The translations under genes and the position numbers were made by a program. Shown here piece by piece: positions 42,835-52,347 of a stretch of 64,000 nt of DNA (within the stretch, counting starts at the first letter, position 1; each line of letters opens with the position of its first letter). The notes beneath the pieces were generated by a model that was not told the DNA's origin, searched no databases, and was given only the letters and a program-made list of their open reading frames with translations. Origin of the DNA: JACKAQ01 sp020634975 [NCBI: Calditrichia bacterium] (GTDB taxonomy: Bacteria; Calditrichota; Calditrichia; RBG-13-44-9). The stretch lies in the NCBI GenBank assembly GCA_020634975.1, contig JACKAQ010000001.1, positions 2,480,001-2,544,000 on the forward strand. Reading direction: 5' to 3'.

Positions 42835-44493
42835 TTAAAATGCTTCAAACGATTCTGAATGATGTTTCATTGTTTTGTGTTGCTGCACCTGTTTATCAGA
42901 TTTTGAAGATTTACCGTTGCGTTGTTCAAAAACATCCTGATTCAGGTTGAACCGTTTTAACAGATTTTGCAACTCATTGGTCATATTGCTCAATTCATTA
43001 ATAGACAAGGCAATTTGGGATGCGCCATCCGCTGCCTGCGAAGATACGCTGGAAATGGTATCGATATTTTTTGCAATTTCCTCGCTGGTGGTGCTTTGCT
43101 GCTCACTGGCAGTGGCTATTTGATTGATGTAATCGCCAATGGTTTGGGCACTGTCCACAATTTCGTTGAGCGCTTGTCCGGCGGCATCCGCCAGGTGAAT
43201 GCCCTGGGCAACGGTTTCGTTACCGCGTTTCATTGCTTCAACAGCTTCCTGCGTTTCTTTCTGGATGGTTTGGATCATCACCGAAATTTTTTCGGTTGCC
43301 TGCGTGGTGCGTTCCGCCAGTTTACGAACTTCGTCCGCAACTACGGCAAAACCGCGTCCCTGTTCGCCGGCGCGTGCTGCTTCGATGGCTGCGTTCAGCG
43401 CCAGCAAGTTGGTTTGATCGGCAATATCTTCAATTACGGATACAATTTCGCCGATCTCCGAGCTGGATTCACCCAATCGTTGAACGGTTTGGGCGGAATT
43501 TTTGACAACCTGGGCAATAACCCGAATGTTTTCAACCGTTTGCTGAACAACCCGACCGCCTTCTTCCGCGATTTTTCCGTTTTGGGCAGCGGCATTTGCA
43601 GCCTGTGTCGCATTTGCGGCGCTGCTGATGCTGGATCGTGCCATTTCCTCTACTGCTGCGGCAACTTCGTTGGCATGCGCCGATTGCTGCCGTGCGCTGC
43701 TGGCAAGGCTGTTGGTGCTGGTCGATATTTCCGATGTGGAATCTGCAACGATGTATGCGGTATCCACAGATTTCTGGAGCGTCTCTTTGATTGAATGAAT
43801 AAATTTGTCGAATGCCCGGATGAGCGTTCCCATTTCGTTGGTATAGGGATAATGCAGGCTCGTATTCAAATCTGCCTGATGAACCTGTTCGGTAATGAGC
43901 GCTAACGGGCTCAGCACCAATTTGTTAAAAAATACCAACCCGATGATGCTCGCAATAATGACGCAACCCAACAATCCAAACAATATCAACCGTTTGGTGG
44001 CGAGCGCATTTTTATTGTCTGTGAAAAACAGCTCTGTCAGTGCGTCGGATTGCCGGATCAGCTCGTGGCTGTATTGTTGAATAACTTCCAGCGCGTTAAG
44101 GCTGGCTTGTTGCGATGCCGCTGTTGTGTCCGGTGCATGTAATCTGGAAAGGTGCGTTTGATATTCACTCCAGGTGTTGCCAATTTGGCTAAGCTGGGAT
44201 TGAATTTCGGCAGATTCAATTGCTGCCGGTAATGCAGGTAATCGATTCAGGTTGGTTTCAAAATCGGCGATAGCCTGGCTCAAATCGGATGCGGTTCCGG
44301 TAGAACTGGCAACCCGGTAGGCATTTTTCTCAAGCTGGATGGATAGCGCTTTTTGCTGAAACGCGACTTTGATCGCTTCGTTTGTAAACTGTTGTTTGCT
44401 TTCGAGGGTTAAAAATCCACCGAGAATCGCAACGACAAAAAGTATGATGAATCCGAATAACAACATGAACTTAAGGCGTAAGCTGTTTAACAT
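42835..44493 (-). CDS. methyl-accepting chemotaxis protein
   Basis: A 552-aa receptor. A first transmembrane helix (about 7-30) and a periplasmic four-helix-bundle-like domain (about 31-175) are followed by a second helix (about 178-198). A HAMP domain (about 200-250) and a cytoplasmic signalling hairpin come next. The tip reads [45 protein letters not shown]. No CheR-binding pentapeptide is at the C-terminus. It is likely a membrane-bound transducer with a small-molecule or redox signal. ATG 44493 has AGAGGAAACAGG upstream. It lies between cheW and the HEAT gene. Confidence 0.93.
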   Translation of the reverse strand: MLNSLRLKFMLLFGFIILFVVAILGGFLTLESKQQFTNEAIKVAFQQKALSIQLEKNAYRVASSTGTASDLSQAIADFETNLNRLPALPAAIESAEIQSQLSQIGNTWSEYQTHLSRLHAPDTTAASQQASLNALEVIQQYSHELIRQSDALTELFFTDNKNALATKRLILFGLLGCVIIASIIGLVFFNKLVLSPLALITEQVHQADLNTSLHYPYTNEMGTLIRAFDKFIHSIKETLQKSVDTAYIVADSTSEISTSTNSLASSARQQSAHANEVAAAVEEMARSSISSAANATQAANAAAQNGKIAEEGGRVVQQTVENIRVIAQVVKNSAQTVQRLGESSSEIGEIVSVIEDIADQTNLLALNAAIEAARAGEQGRGFAVVADEVRKLAERTTQATEKISVMIQTIQKETQEAVEAMKRGNETVAQGIHLADAAGQALNEIVDSAQTIGDYINQIATASEQQSTTSEEIAKNIDTISSVSSQAADGASQIALSINELSNMTNELQNLLKRFNLNQDVFEQRNGKSSKSDKQVQQHKTMKHHSESFEAF

Positions 44494-44577
44494 TCCTGTT
44501 TCCTCTAACATTTGCAAATTCCCTGTTGAACGGCTTGCACATCATCACTGTGCAAAAACCTGTAATGTGCGAAAAAT

Positions 44578-45063
44578 TTACGCAACCTCTTCAAAAGCTA
44601 ACAAATCCTGATGTTCCCCGGCGCTAAGCACTCTCACCAAATCCAGCAAAATCAGCAATCGATCGTCCAATTTTGCTACTCCGGTGATGTAACGGGCGTC
44701 GATATCGATAGCCAATTCCGGCGGCGGTTCGATAATCGATTTCGGTACGCGCAACACCTCCTGAACCTGATCGACCAGAAAACCAACTACTTTTTCACCC
44801 AACTCAACAACGATAATCCGGGTTTCCTTATCCCGTTTCCGGGGAATTCTGCCAAACCGCTTTCTCAGATCAACCACCGGCACAATTTTGCCACGCAAGT
44901 TGATAACGCCTTCGATAAAATCGGGCGCATTGGGAACACGGCTGATTTCCATCATTCGGATAATTTCCTGTACGTTGAGAATGTCGATTCCATACTCTTC
45001 GTTTTCTACAACAAAGCTAACGAGCTGGTAAATTATGCCTGAATCTTGATTGACTTTACTCAT
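44578..45063 (-). CDS. cheW: chemotaxis coupling protein CheW
   Basis: A 161-aa CheW with two SH3-like beta subdomains. The core reads LVSFVVENEEYGIDILNVQEIIRM, EISRVPNAPDFIEGVINLRGKIVPVVDLRKRFG, VGFLVDQVQEVLRVP and GVAKLDDRLLILLDL. It links receptors to CheA in the signalling array. AAGGAG precedes the ATG. It sits between the two receptor genes. Confidence 0.95.
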   Translation of the reverse strand: MSKVNQDSGIIYQLVSFVVENEEYGIDILNVQEIIRMMEISRVPNAPDFIEGVINLRGKIVPVVDLRKRFGRIPRKRDKETRIIVVELGEKVVGFLVDQVQEVLRVPKSIIEPPPELAIDIDARYITGVAKLDDRLLILLDLVRVLSAGEHQDLLAFEEVA

Positions 45064-45151
45064 TGAATCACTCCTTAACGCTTAAAGCGAAAAATTCACG
45101 TTCCGTTGTCTTTGAAATTTATCGGACTTTTATTTTATATAGTTGAGCGAA

Positions 45152-47026
45152 TTAATATCTATCTAATGTAAAATCCTGCGAACTTTCCTGCCGGTTCATG
45201 GAAATGGCAGGATATTCATCCATTTCGATCCGGAATTGCTGAACAATTTCCTGCAGCACAGTCATCATTTTTGATAACGATTGTGTTGCTTCGGAAATTT
45301 CGGAAATGCTGCTTTCGCCCTGGCTACTCAGCGTTGAAATGCTGAGGGCACACTCCCTGATTTCATCGCTGGTTGCACTTTGCTTTTCCATATTTTCGGA
45401 ATTCTGCCGGACCAAAGCGGCAACTTCGGTTGAGCTGCTAACCATTTTGCTGAGAATTGTGCTGGCTGCATCCACCAGTTTCAGTCCATCGCTGAGTTCG
45501 GAATCGCCCAGTTGCATTGCAGAAACAGCTGTTGATGTTTTGGTTTGAACCATTTGAATCATATTGCCGATTTTTTTTGTTGCCTGTGTGGTGCGTTCTG
45601 CCAGCTTCCGAACTTCATCTGCAACAACGGCAAAGCCTTTACCCTGTTCACCTGCGCGCGCCGCCTCGATTGCCGCGTTCAATGCCAGCAAGTTGGTTTG
45701 ATCTGCAATATCGTTGATTACGGCAATAATTTCGCCGATCTCCGTGCTGGATTTTCCCAAATCCTGCACCGTTTCGGATGACGATTTCACAACCGTAGCA
45801 ATGTGGTGTATTTTTTGATTAATCTCGGCAATAATTTCGCCGCCTTTTTGGGCTGTCTCGCCGCTTTCGCCAGCTATTTGGCTACTGTGCTGAGCCATTT
45901 TTGCAACGCTGCGAATTTGCTCGCTCATATCCTGAATAACTTCGGAAACCGTATTTGCCTGCCGGGTTTGCTGGCTGGCGTTTCGGCGTAACTCAACGCT
46001 GGATTGATCAATTTCCAATGCGGCGCTTACCGTAGTTTGTGTGGCGTTTAAGACATTGCGAACCAACTCTCCCAGGCTGTGAATGGCCTGGTTAAACCCG
46101 CCATATAATTTCCCAATTGCACCGGTGCCGTGCGCAGGCATCCGAACCGTCAGGTTACCTTTGGCAAATTCGTCCATTGCGGAAAGCACCGTATCGATCT
46201 GCCCCTGCAATTCTTCTTGTTGTTTCGCCAACTGCTGCTTTGAGGCTTCTGCATCTGCATTTGCCTGTTTTGCCATTTCTGTTTCTTTGTTGGCACAGCG
46301 AATACCTTTCTCAATATCTTTCGCCATCTGCTGAAAGGAACGGCAGAGCGCACCAATCTCGTCTGTTTTATTAATGTTAATATCAGGATGATAATTACCT
46401 TGGGCCACTTCGGCAGCTGCCGATTTCAACGATAAAATCGGGCGGATAATTTGGCGATTTGCGTAAGCAAAACAGCCCAAAAGCAACCCAAAACCTAACA
46501 GGACAAAAAATAATTGCACATTTTTCAAACCGGCGATTTTCGCATTTGCATCCAGTTCAAACATTTTTACTGCCGTGTTCATTTCTTTCAATAATTGCAA
46601 ATTATTCTGGAATATATATTCAACGGCTTCCTTTTGTTCGGCAGCGGTGGAATTGTCGGATGTCAACATGTCTATTTTAGCGCGAAAGGGCGTCCACAAA
46701 TTCTGGACAATGGTCAACTGCGCGATAATTTCAGCATTCTTGCAGACCGGCAAACCTTGCTCCGCGTCTCCATTTATTAGCCCGTTCAGTATTTTATTGA
46801 ATAGTGCAGCCGTTTCTTTTAAAATTGTAGCTTGTACAATATTTTGAGAAAAAGCGAGTGTTTCTTTACTCATCTTTTGTGAAAGCATGCGTTGCCGTCC
46901 GGCAAGATTAATAACGACAGCATCTTTTTCCTGGTCTGATACAGTAAAAAATGTTGCAATTACAGTTGCAATCAACAATAACGTAAAGGAAATAAAAATG
47001 GCTCCCATTTTAGCTTGTAATCGCAT
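45152..47026 (-). CDS. methyl-accepting chemotaxis protein with PilJ/NarX-like sensor domain
   Basis: A 624-aa receptor. The N-terminal helix ([20 protein letters not shown]) and the sensor (about 30-165) with [21 protein letters not shown] match the PilJ-N/NarX-like type. A second helix (about 168-188) follows. Two HAMP-like regions lie at about residues 188-240 and 278-330 ([21 protein letters not shown]). The signalling tip is [44 protein letters not shown]. PilJ sensors usually occur in type IV pilus chemosensory systems. It is the first gene of the operon, with AGGAG upstream of ATG 47026. Confidence 0.92.
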   Translation of the reverse strand: MRLQAKMGAIFISFTLLLIATVIATFFTVSDQEKDAVVINLAGRQRMLSQKMSKETLAFSQNIVQATILKETAALFNKILNGLINGDAEQGLPVCKNAEIIAQLTIVQNLWTPFRAKIDMLTSDNSTAAEQKEAVEYIFQNNLQLLKEMNTAVKMFELDANAKIAGLKNVQLFFVLLGFGLLLGCFAYANRQIIRPILSLKSAAAEVAQGNYHPDININKTDEIGALCRSFQQMAKDIEKGIRCANKETEMAKQANADAEASKQQLAKQQEELQGQIDTVLSAMDEFAKGNLTVRMPAHGTGAIGKLYGGFNQAIHSLGELVRNVLNATQTTVSAALEIDQSSVELRRNASQQTRQANTVSEVIQDMSEQIRSVAKMAQHSSQIAGESGETAQKGGEIIAEINQKIHHIATVVKSSSETVQDLGKSSTEIGEIIAVINDIADQTNLLALNAAIEAARAGEQGKGFAVVADEVRKLAERTTQATKKIGNMIQMVQTKTSTAVSAMQLGDSELSDGLKLVDAASTILSKMVSSSTEVAALVRQNSENMEKQSATSDEIRECALSISTLSSQGESSISEISEATQSLSKMMTVLQEIVQQFRIEMDEYPAISMNRQESSQDFTLDRY

Positions 47027-47064
47027 ATCTGCAATCTCCTGTTAAATTCTGGAACAATAGATTT

Positions 47065-47114
47065 ATAATACTTTTTCTGCAAGTACTGTTCCGATTCTGC
47101 AGGTACCGTTCCGA
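47065..47114 (-). promoter_or_regulatory. candidate chemosensory operon promoter with a tandem 20-bp repeat
   Basis: Two adjacent 20-bp units lie 49-88 bp upstream of the first receptor gene: TTCTGCAAGTACTGTTCCGA (47075-47094) and TTCTGCAGGTACCGTTCCGA (47095-47114). They differ at two positions. On the minus strand each contains CGGAAC. The proximal CGGAAC (47093-47088) is 17 nt from a TATTAT (47070-47065), which fits a -35/-10 pair. GGAAC-type -35 boxes are typical of ECF sigma factors, and one is encoded at 32934-33515. Use by that factor is inference. Confidence 0.5.
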
Positions 47115-47809
47115 TTCAAACTTTTGCAGTAGGATAAATATTCGACGGTAGCTTAAAACAAATTAGATTTTTTGATCAATTAAACAGTTGGGGATTTAAG
47201 ACAAGAGACGGGATTTGTACACGAGCAGAGCGAACGGTTATGTTTATTGACGTAATTTAGATGTAGCAACACTTAAATAATGAAATTTTTTAATTTGGAA
47301 TTTATATCCGGTTAAAATTATATTTAAACAACATATCAACAGGAAATGACATAATCATGTATTTTAGTTTATATTTTTGAGGAAAGCTGAAAAATAAAAA
47401 TGATCGATCAAGTAGTATGCAATACAGATTTTGCATATTCATGCATTATTTGCGTTATTTGCCGCAAGAGGTCAGTGATATAACAACTTTTTTTGCTCAT
47501 TATTGGGAATATCATTCGCCGGGTTCCATCAAAAAATCTTAATAAATTTACGATCCCCGCGAAATTGAACGACTATTGCACAATTATTACATATTATTCC
47601 GCGAATTTATTCCAAACACAATATTGTTATACAAAATGGCAATCAATTTGCAACGATTCATTGTTGTTTGAACAGGTGAAATGCGATTCCTGTGTGGCAA
47701 ACCGGGATCCGATGAGTTAAAAAATGTAAAATATTCAACAGATTTTTTTGGGTCGAATGGAATTTAGAGAAAGTCAATTCGTTTTAAGGATACAGCAAAG
47801 AGGCTAAAT
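47115..47809. other. AT-rich divergent intergenic region upstream of the che operon and HIT gene
   Basis: Together with the repeat just described, this forms a ~780-bp gene-poor gap. It is strongly AT-rich and holds no convincing ORF, tRNA or palindrome family. The frame at 47493-47720 has no ribosome-binding site and a composition like chance. It should hold the HIT gene promoter near its right end. Confidence 0.5.
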
Positions 47810-48334
47810 ATGAGCAAGCGTTTAGTGGATGACGCCGTTTGGATACCGGGAAGACGACAGCATTTTTTTAATGAATATGGCGATGCCGAAAATAGCGAAT
47901 GCGAGGCTTGTGACAGGGTTGCTGCACAAAATGATGATACGGAACAGGTGTTGTACCGGGGAAAACACTGTTACGTGATTCACAGCCCAACGCCATACAC
48001 GGTGGGGCATTTTCTGATAATTCCTAACCGTCACGTGTGCAGCATTCGCGAATTGTTGGATCGCGAAAGTCTGGATATTATGCAGACACAGCAAATGTGC
48101 ATGGAAGTGTTGGATGCAGTTATTCGCCCGAACGGTTACGATACAGGAACCAGTGCCGGGAAAGTTGAGCATGGCACGGCATCGCGCCATCTGGTTTTTC
48201 ATGTTGTGCCGCGCCGAATGGGTGATAAAAACCTGATGTTAACTATTCGCACACGCCGGGAATTACAAATGCTCCAGCGAAATGCACATCAGGCGTTCCG
48301 CCGTGAATTTGAGGAACGTGTCTTCGTTGAATAA
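47810..48334 (+). CDS. HIT-family protein lacking the middle catalytic histidine
   Basis: A 174-aa histidine-triad fold. Typical segments are CEACD (C31, C34, zinc pair), HCYVIHSPTPYTVGHFLIIPNRHV and the end RHLVFHVVPR. In a working enzyme the last motif is H-x-H-x-H, with the middle His as the nucleophile that forms a nucleotidyl-His intermediate. Here the residues are H127-L-V129-F-H131, so the nucleophile is a valine. It may bind nucleotides without hydrolysing them, or be a divergent enzyme. AGAGG precedes the ATG. It converges on the PEP-binding protein gene with a 56-nt gap. Confidence 0.83.
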   Translation: MSKRLVDDAVWIPGRRQHFFNEYGDAENSECEACDRVAAQNDDTEQVLYRGKHCYVIHSPTPYTVGHFLIIPNRHVCSIRELLDRESLDIMQTQQMCMEVLDAVIRPNGYDTGTSAGKVEHGTASRHLVFHVVPRRMGDKNLMLTIRTRRELQMLQRNAHQAFRREFEERVFVE

Positions 48335-48390
48335 ACCGGTTTTACCCTGTTCTTTTGCCCAAACGAAATATTTTTGGTGCACAACAACGG

Positions 48391-51300
48391 TTAATCTTCA
48401 GACATTGGCGCAGCGCCCGGTTTGTAGATGATCCCTTTGTTATTGTGCCCGTTCATTTTAACCACAATCGGTTGATCGAACTGCAGGTGGCGAACAAATT
48501 TATTTTGCAACTTTGCCTGCTGCTCGCTTAGCCAATCCCATTGGATAAAGCTCGATTTAACACTGCTGGCAATCGTAAAATAACCAACCATAAATGAAGT
48601 AATGTTGTGGAAGAAGTGCGATCCCTGCGATGGTTCCACCTCAAAATCCCGAAAGCTGGATTCCACAATCACCCGAGCACCGGAAATTTGCTCCCAATTT
48701 ACCGGAATGCCCAGCCACGGATCCATCGATCCCCATCTGCCAACGCCAATCAGAATATACGGGCGGTCTTCTTTCTGCAAACGGCTGTTCAATTTGTGAA
48801 TTTCTTTCGCCACATCGACGGTTTTTGAGCGATCGAAATTTTGGTAATCAACCATCACCACATCAAAAATATTTTTCAAAATGCCGTTGCCCAAAACCTG
48901 GCTGCTTTGGCAAATCAGGGTTTGGCTGTCTGCATCTTCCACATCCAGTTGTTCGGCTTCTTTGCTGAGCACCAGCGGGCGCATTTGTAAAATACCGAAT
49001 TCCTTTGGTTGGCCGTAAGGCACGCTCATGTTCACCGCGAATTCGATTTCCACCGGTGTTCCCATGCCTTTCCGCCCGATTTCCAGCAAGTCCTGCAAAA
49101 TTTCCGGCAGCGGAAAAATATTGTTTTTCAGCACCGGCGCAAACGTGATCAACCGGGAACCGCGCCGGGAAAGCCCGTCGTAAATCGCATGATTTTCGTG
49201 CGAATATGTTGACCCCACAGAATATAATGTGCCATCTTCCTCCGCAACCTGCAACCGGAATGGCTGGATAATTTTTTCAAATGATTCTGCATTTGCTTCC
49301 AGCGGCACACTCATATCCAACGCAAAAAAGCTGCGCTGGTTATTGTTCAACGTTTCGTCGATGCTCGAAAATTGATGAATATGCTTTGGATATCGCGGAC
49401 AAAATTTGACGGTATTGCCGCCTTCCACAACCGTTTTCCCCAATCCCAACGCCACGGAAACGATGCCGTCGGACGCCTTTTGCGGGCTGATCGGGTAAAA
49501 ATTATGCGATTTTGCCACGCCGGAAAAATCCGGGTAATAGCGTTGTTTGTGTTTCTGACCAACCATTTTCTGGATGATCACCGCCATTTTTTCTTCTTCC
49601 ACGCGATAGGTTGCCAGGTTCACATAATCTTTGGCGCGTTTGTAAAATGTGGAGGCATAAACGCATTTGATGGCGTTCAACAACTCATCCAAACGCACTT
49701 GCGAATCGAAATGTGTGTTGGGCAGCATGTAGGTTGTGTACACGCCGGCAAATGGATGATATTGCGAATCTTCCAGCAAACTGGACGATCGCACTGCCAG
49801 CGGATCGCGCATTAAATTAAGAAACTGCGTGAGTTGATACAGCGGTTTCGGCGGAAAACGCTCTGCTTTCAGAAAATGGGCGGTAATTTCCGCATCGCTG
49901 TAGTCGCCCGAAAGCGCGGTTGCCCGCAGGTTGTTTCGCTCGATAAATTCATCGAAAACTTCCGTGCCCAATACAACTGTCGGCGGCACCTGGATGACGA
50001 GGTTTTTATATTTGTCATTCAGCCGGAACCGGTTGACCAACAAATTCACAAAGCTGAGCCCGCGTGCTTTTCCGCCCAGCGATCCGCCGCCGATTCGCGC
50101 AAAACCATCCTGAATATCAAATGCTTCTTTTTTGAAATCGGTGATGGCGCCACGGCTGCGGCTTTTGCGGTATTTTCGCAGATATTCGATAACCGCCGTG
50201 CGAAATTCTTCAATCGATTTGTATTCGGAAATTTTGCGGGGACGCAATTGGTGCGCCAGCCAAAACTCTGTTCGTGCTTTCAGCCATTTCGAAAAATGAT
50301 TGCGTTCGGCATGATAGTTCAGGCTTTCCTCCGGCACCCGGTGCAACTGGCGCTCCAAAGATACGAGATCGCGGGCGCGCCCGACTTCCTGATTGTCTGG
50401 CATGCGGAAAACAAAATCGCCAAAACCGAACTGATCGCTCATAAATTTCCGCAAATCATTCAGCAGCGTCGGAGAATTTTTCAGCAAAAAGGATGCGCTG
50501 ACATCGTTCGCCTCGCTCTCAAATTCCTGCGATGTCGATTGAAGCATAATTGGGATGTCATCTTGCTTCTGTTTGGCATTCTTGGCAAATTCAATTCCCG
50601 CGCGGGGATTTTGCTCGCCATCGCGATTAAAATCAATGTCCGAAATGATACCCAAAATAGAATCCTGATATTTTTCGAAATTATACCAGGCGTCCTCATA
50701 ATTGGTGCAAAGCAGGATTTTCGGGCGCGCGCGCATCCGCAAATAACGGTCGGAAAGGTTGATGCCTTCGGAGATCAGCCGTTGCGATTGTTCGAACAGT
50801 TCCATGTAAATGATCGGCAAAAACGAAGAATAATAACGAACGCTATCTTCAATTAAAATAATGGTTTGAACGCCGACTGTTTGTGTGTCGTGCTCAACAT
50901 TTACGCTGTCTTCCAAATGTTTGATGATAGCAATAAGAATGCGAAAATCGCCCTGCCAGATAAACACGCGATCGAACAATTCCGCGCTGTAATACGAGAG
51001 CAATTCCGACGTTTCGCGATTGTCGTAGGTCAGTAAAACGATGGGAATATCGAGATCCGCATCGCGAACACGTTTGGCAAATGCGGCAACTTCCATATCC
51101 TCGATGTGCGGTGTGGTGATAATCAGGTCGTAGCGTTTTTCGGTTTTGGCGAGTTCCAGCGCTTTCCATCCGCTGGAAACGCGGGTGAGTTCCGGCGCTT
51201 CGCTCAGGTTCAATCCGCGATATTCATCGCGAATGAGTTCGTACAGCCGCCCGTCCTCTTCGAACACATACAAATCGTAAAGGCTGCTCACCAAAATCAC

Positions 51301-51405
51301 GTTGCGGATGCGATAGCGCATCAAATCCTGAAAGCCTTTGAATACGGTGCCGCTGTCCGGTTCCATTGCGTTAAAATCGATGTCGGGAAAATCGCTCATG
51401 ATCAT
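48391..51405 (-). CDS. PEP/pyruvate-binding domain protein with N-terminal pseudo-receiver domains
   Basis: A 1004-aa protein. The N-terminal ~330 residues look like two receiver-fold segments: RNVILVSSLYDLYVFEEDGRL...YDLIITTPHIEDMEVAAFAKRV...DIPIVLLTYD, then TIILIEDSVRYYSSFLPII...IISDIDFNRDGEQ...DIPIMLQSTS. The first lacks the usual phosphoacceptor Asp. A PPDK-N/PEP-synthase-type ATP-binding domain (about 430-770) has GGSLGGKARGLSFVN, DPLAVRSSSLLEDSQYHPFAGVY and an LQMRPLV end. A C-terminal ~200-residue domain (GVGRWGSMDPWLG, QGSHFFHNITSF) replaces the swivelling phosphohistidine and PEP domains. Activity is unknown. ATGs at 51405 and 51399 are possible starts. Confidence 0.78.
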   Translation of the reverse strand: MIMSDFPDIDFNAMEPDSGTVFKGFQDLMRYRIRNVILVSSLYDLYVFEEDGRLYELIRDEYRGLNLSEAPELTRVSSGWKALELAKTEKRYDLIITTPHIEDMEVAAFAKRVRDADLDIPIVLLTYDNRETSELLSYYSAELFDRVFIWQGDFRILIAIIKHLEDSVNVEHDTQTVGVQTIILIEDSVRYYSSFLPIIYMELFEQSQRLISEGINLSDRYLRMRARPKILLCTNYEDAWYNFEKYQDSILGIISDIDFNRDGEQNPRAGIEFAKNAKQKQDDIPIMLQSTSQEFESEANDVSASFLLKNSPTLLNDLRKFMSDQFGFGDFVFRMPDNQEVGRARDLVSLERQLHRVPEESLNYHAERNHFSKWLKARTEFWLAHQLRPRKISEYKSIEEFRTAVIEYLRKYRKSRSRGAITDFKKEAFDIQDGFARIGGGSLGGKARGLSFVNLLVNRFRLNDKYKNLVIQVPPTVVLGTEVFDEFIERNNLRATALSGDYSDAEITAHFLKAERFPPKPLYQLTQFLNLMRDPLAVRSSSLLEDSQYHPFAGVYTTYMLPNTHFDSQVRLDELLNAIKCVYASTFYKRAKDYVNLATYRVEEEKMAVIIQKMVGQKHKQRYYPDFSGVAKSHNFYPISPQKASDGIVSVALGLGKTVVEGGNTVKFCPRYPKHIHQFSSIDETLNNNQRSFFALDMSVPLEANAESFEKIIQPFRLQVAEEDGTLYSVGSTYSHENHAIYDGLSRRGSRLITFAPVLKNNIFPLPEILQDLLEIGRKGMGTPVEIEFAVNMSVPYGQPKEFGILQMRPLVLSKEAEQLDVEDADSQTLICQSSQVLGNGILKNIFDVVMVDYQNFDRSKTVDVAKEIHKLNSRLQKEDRPYILIGVGRWGSMDPWLGIPVNWEQISGARVIVESSFRDFEVEPSQGSHFFHNITSFMVGYFTIASSVKSSFIQWDWLSEQQAKLQNKFVRHLQFDQPIVVKMNGHNNKGIIYKPGAAPMSED

Positions 51406-51436
51406 AAACCGTTGTTTTTGTTGTCGATAAATGCAA

Positions 51437-52270
51437 TTAAAATATTACTTCGAACATGCGCTCCCAGTTTTTGCCGGTTACGAAAAACGTGCCGGAAGCG
51501 GCGCGCCAGGCAATGCCGTTCAGCACGTGCTCCGGATTGGTTTGCTGCTCGATGGCAACCAGTTCCGAGCAGTCGATCACCCGGGTTGCTTTGCCGGTTG
51601 CCGGCGAAATTTCCAGGAAATAATCGCGCCGCCAAACGTTGGCGTAAATCAATTCGTTGGCAAATTCCAGCTCGTTCAGCGAGCTGACCGCTTCGCCATC
51701 GCGGGTGACGGAAATGGTGCGCACAAGTTTGAAATTGTCATCTCGAAAATAGATGGTCGATGAACCGTCGCTCATTATAAAATGATCATCGTTGGCTGTT
51801 AGCCCCCAGCCTTCCGTGCCGTACCGGAAGGTGTCCACCTGCGCCAGCGAAGTTGCATCGTAAATAAACGCTACCCGCGATTGCCAGGTAAGTTGCACAA
51901 ACCGCCCGTTTTTCAGCGCCAACCCCTCGCCGAAATATTGATTCGGCAGCGTATCGCTGTGCAGCACCTCGCCGGTTTCCGGTGCAACTTTGCGAAAAGT
52001 GGAGATGCCGTATCGCCCGCTGCCCTCGAACAAAAATCCCTCGTGAAACAGCAACCCCTGAGTGAACGATCCGCTGTCGTGCGGATATGTCGCCACAATT
52101 TCCGGCTGCACCACCGGGATTTCTTCAGGCGGATTATTGTCGCCGCCGCCGGGCGTTGTCGGGGAATTTTCGCTACAGGAATGGAGCAAAAACAGCAGCA
52201 AAATCCAAAGTGTCCATATGCCTTTGATGTTGTATTTTCGCAGATTAATCGGGATATTCCTTTTTTTCAA
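51437..52270 (-). CDS. glutaminyl-peptide cyclotransferase, lipoprotein
   Basis: A 277-aa protein with a lipoprotein signal (LLFLLHSC, lipobox LHSC). The mature part starts with a Pro/Gly/Asn-rich spacer. It matches the plant/bacterial glutaminyl cyclase family (five-bladed propeller type): YPHDSGSFTQGLLFHEGFLFEGSGRYGIS, YFGEGLALKNGRFVQLTWQ, GTEGWGLTANDDHFIMSDGSS, LNELEFANELIYANVW and VLNGIAWR. It cyclises N-terminal Gln to pyroglutamate in the periplasm or at the outer membrane. The start is TTG 52270 with no clear binding site, so the true start is uncertain. It lies 31 nt after the PEP-binding gene's start region and diverges from the decarboxylase. Confidence 0.82.
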   Translation of the reverse strand: MKKRNIPINLRKYNIKGIWTLWILLLFLLHSCSENSPTTPGGGDNNPPEEIPVVQPEIVATYPHDSGSFTQGLLFHEGFLFEGSGRYGISTFRKVAPETGEVLHSDTLPNQYFGEGLALKNGRFVQLTWQSRVAFIYDATSLAQVDTFRYGTEGWGLTANDDHFIMSDGSSTIYFRDDNFKLVRTISVTRDGEAVSSLNELEFANELIYANVWRRDYFLEISPATGKATRVIDCSELVAIEQQTNPEHVLNGIAWRAASGTFFVTGKNWERMFEVIF

Positions 52271-52347
52271 TTCAGTAATTCATGATTGACGAAGCGATAG
52301 CTGCACGTCATTTAATATCCAAATTTTCCACATTCAAAGCAACCGCA

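Noticed and set aside
47493-47720. 75-codon plus-strand frame in the AT-rich gap
   Set aside because: It lacks a ribosome-binding site and its composition looks like chance; no domain is visible.
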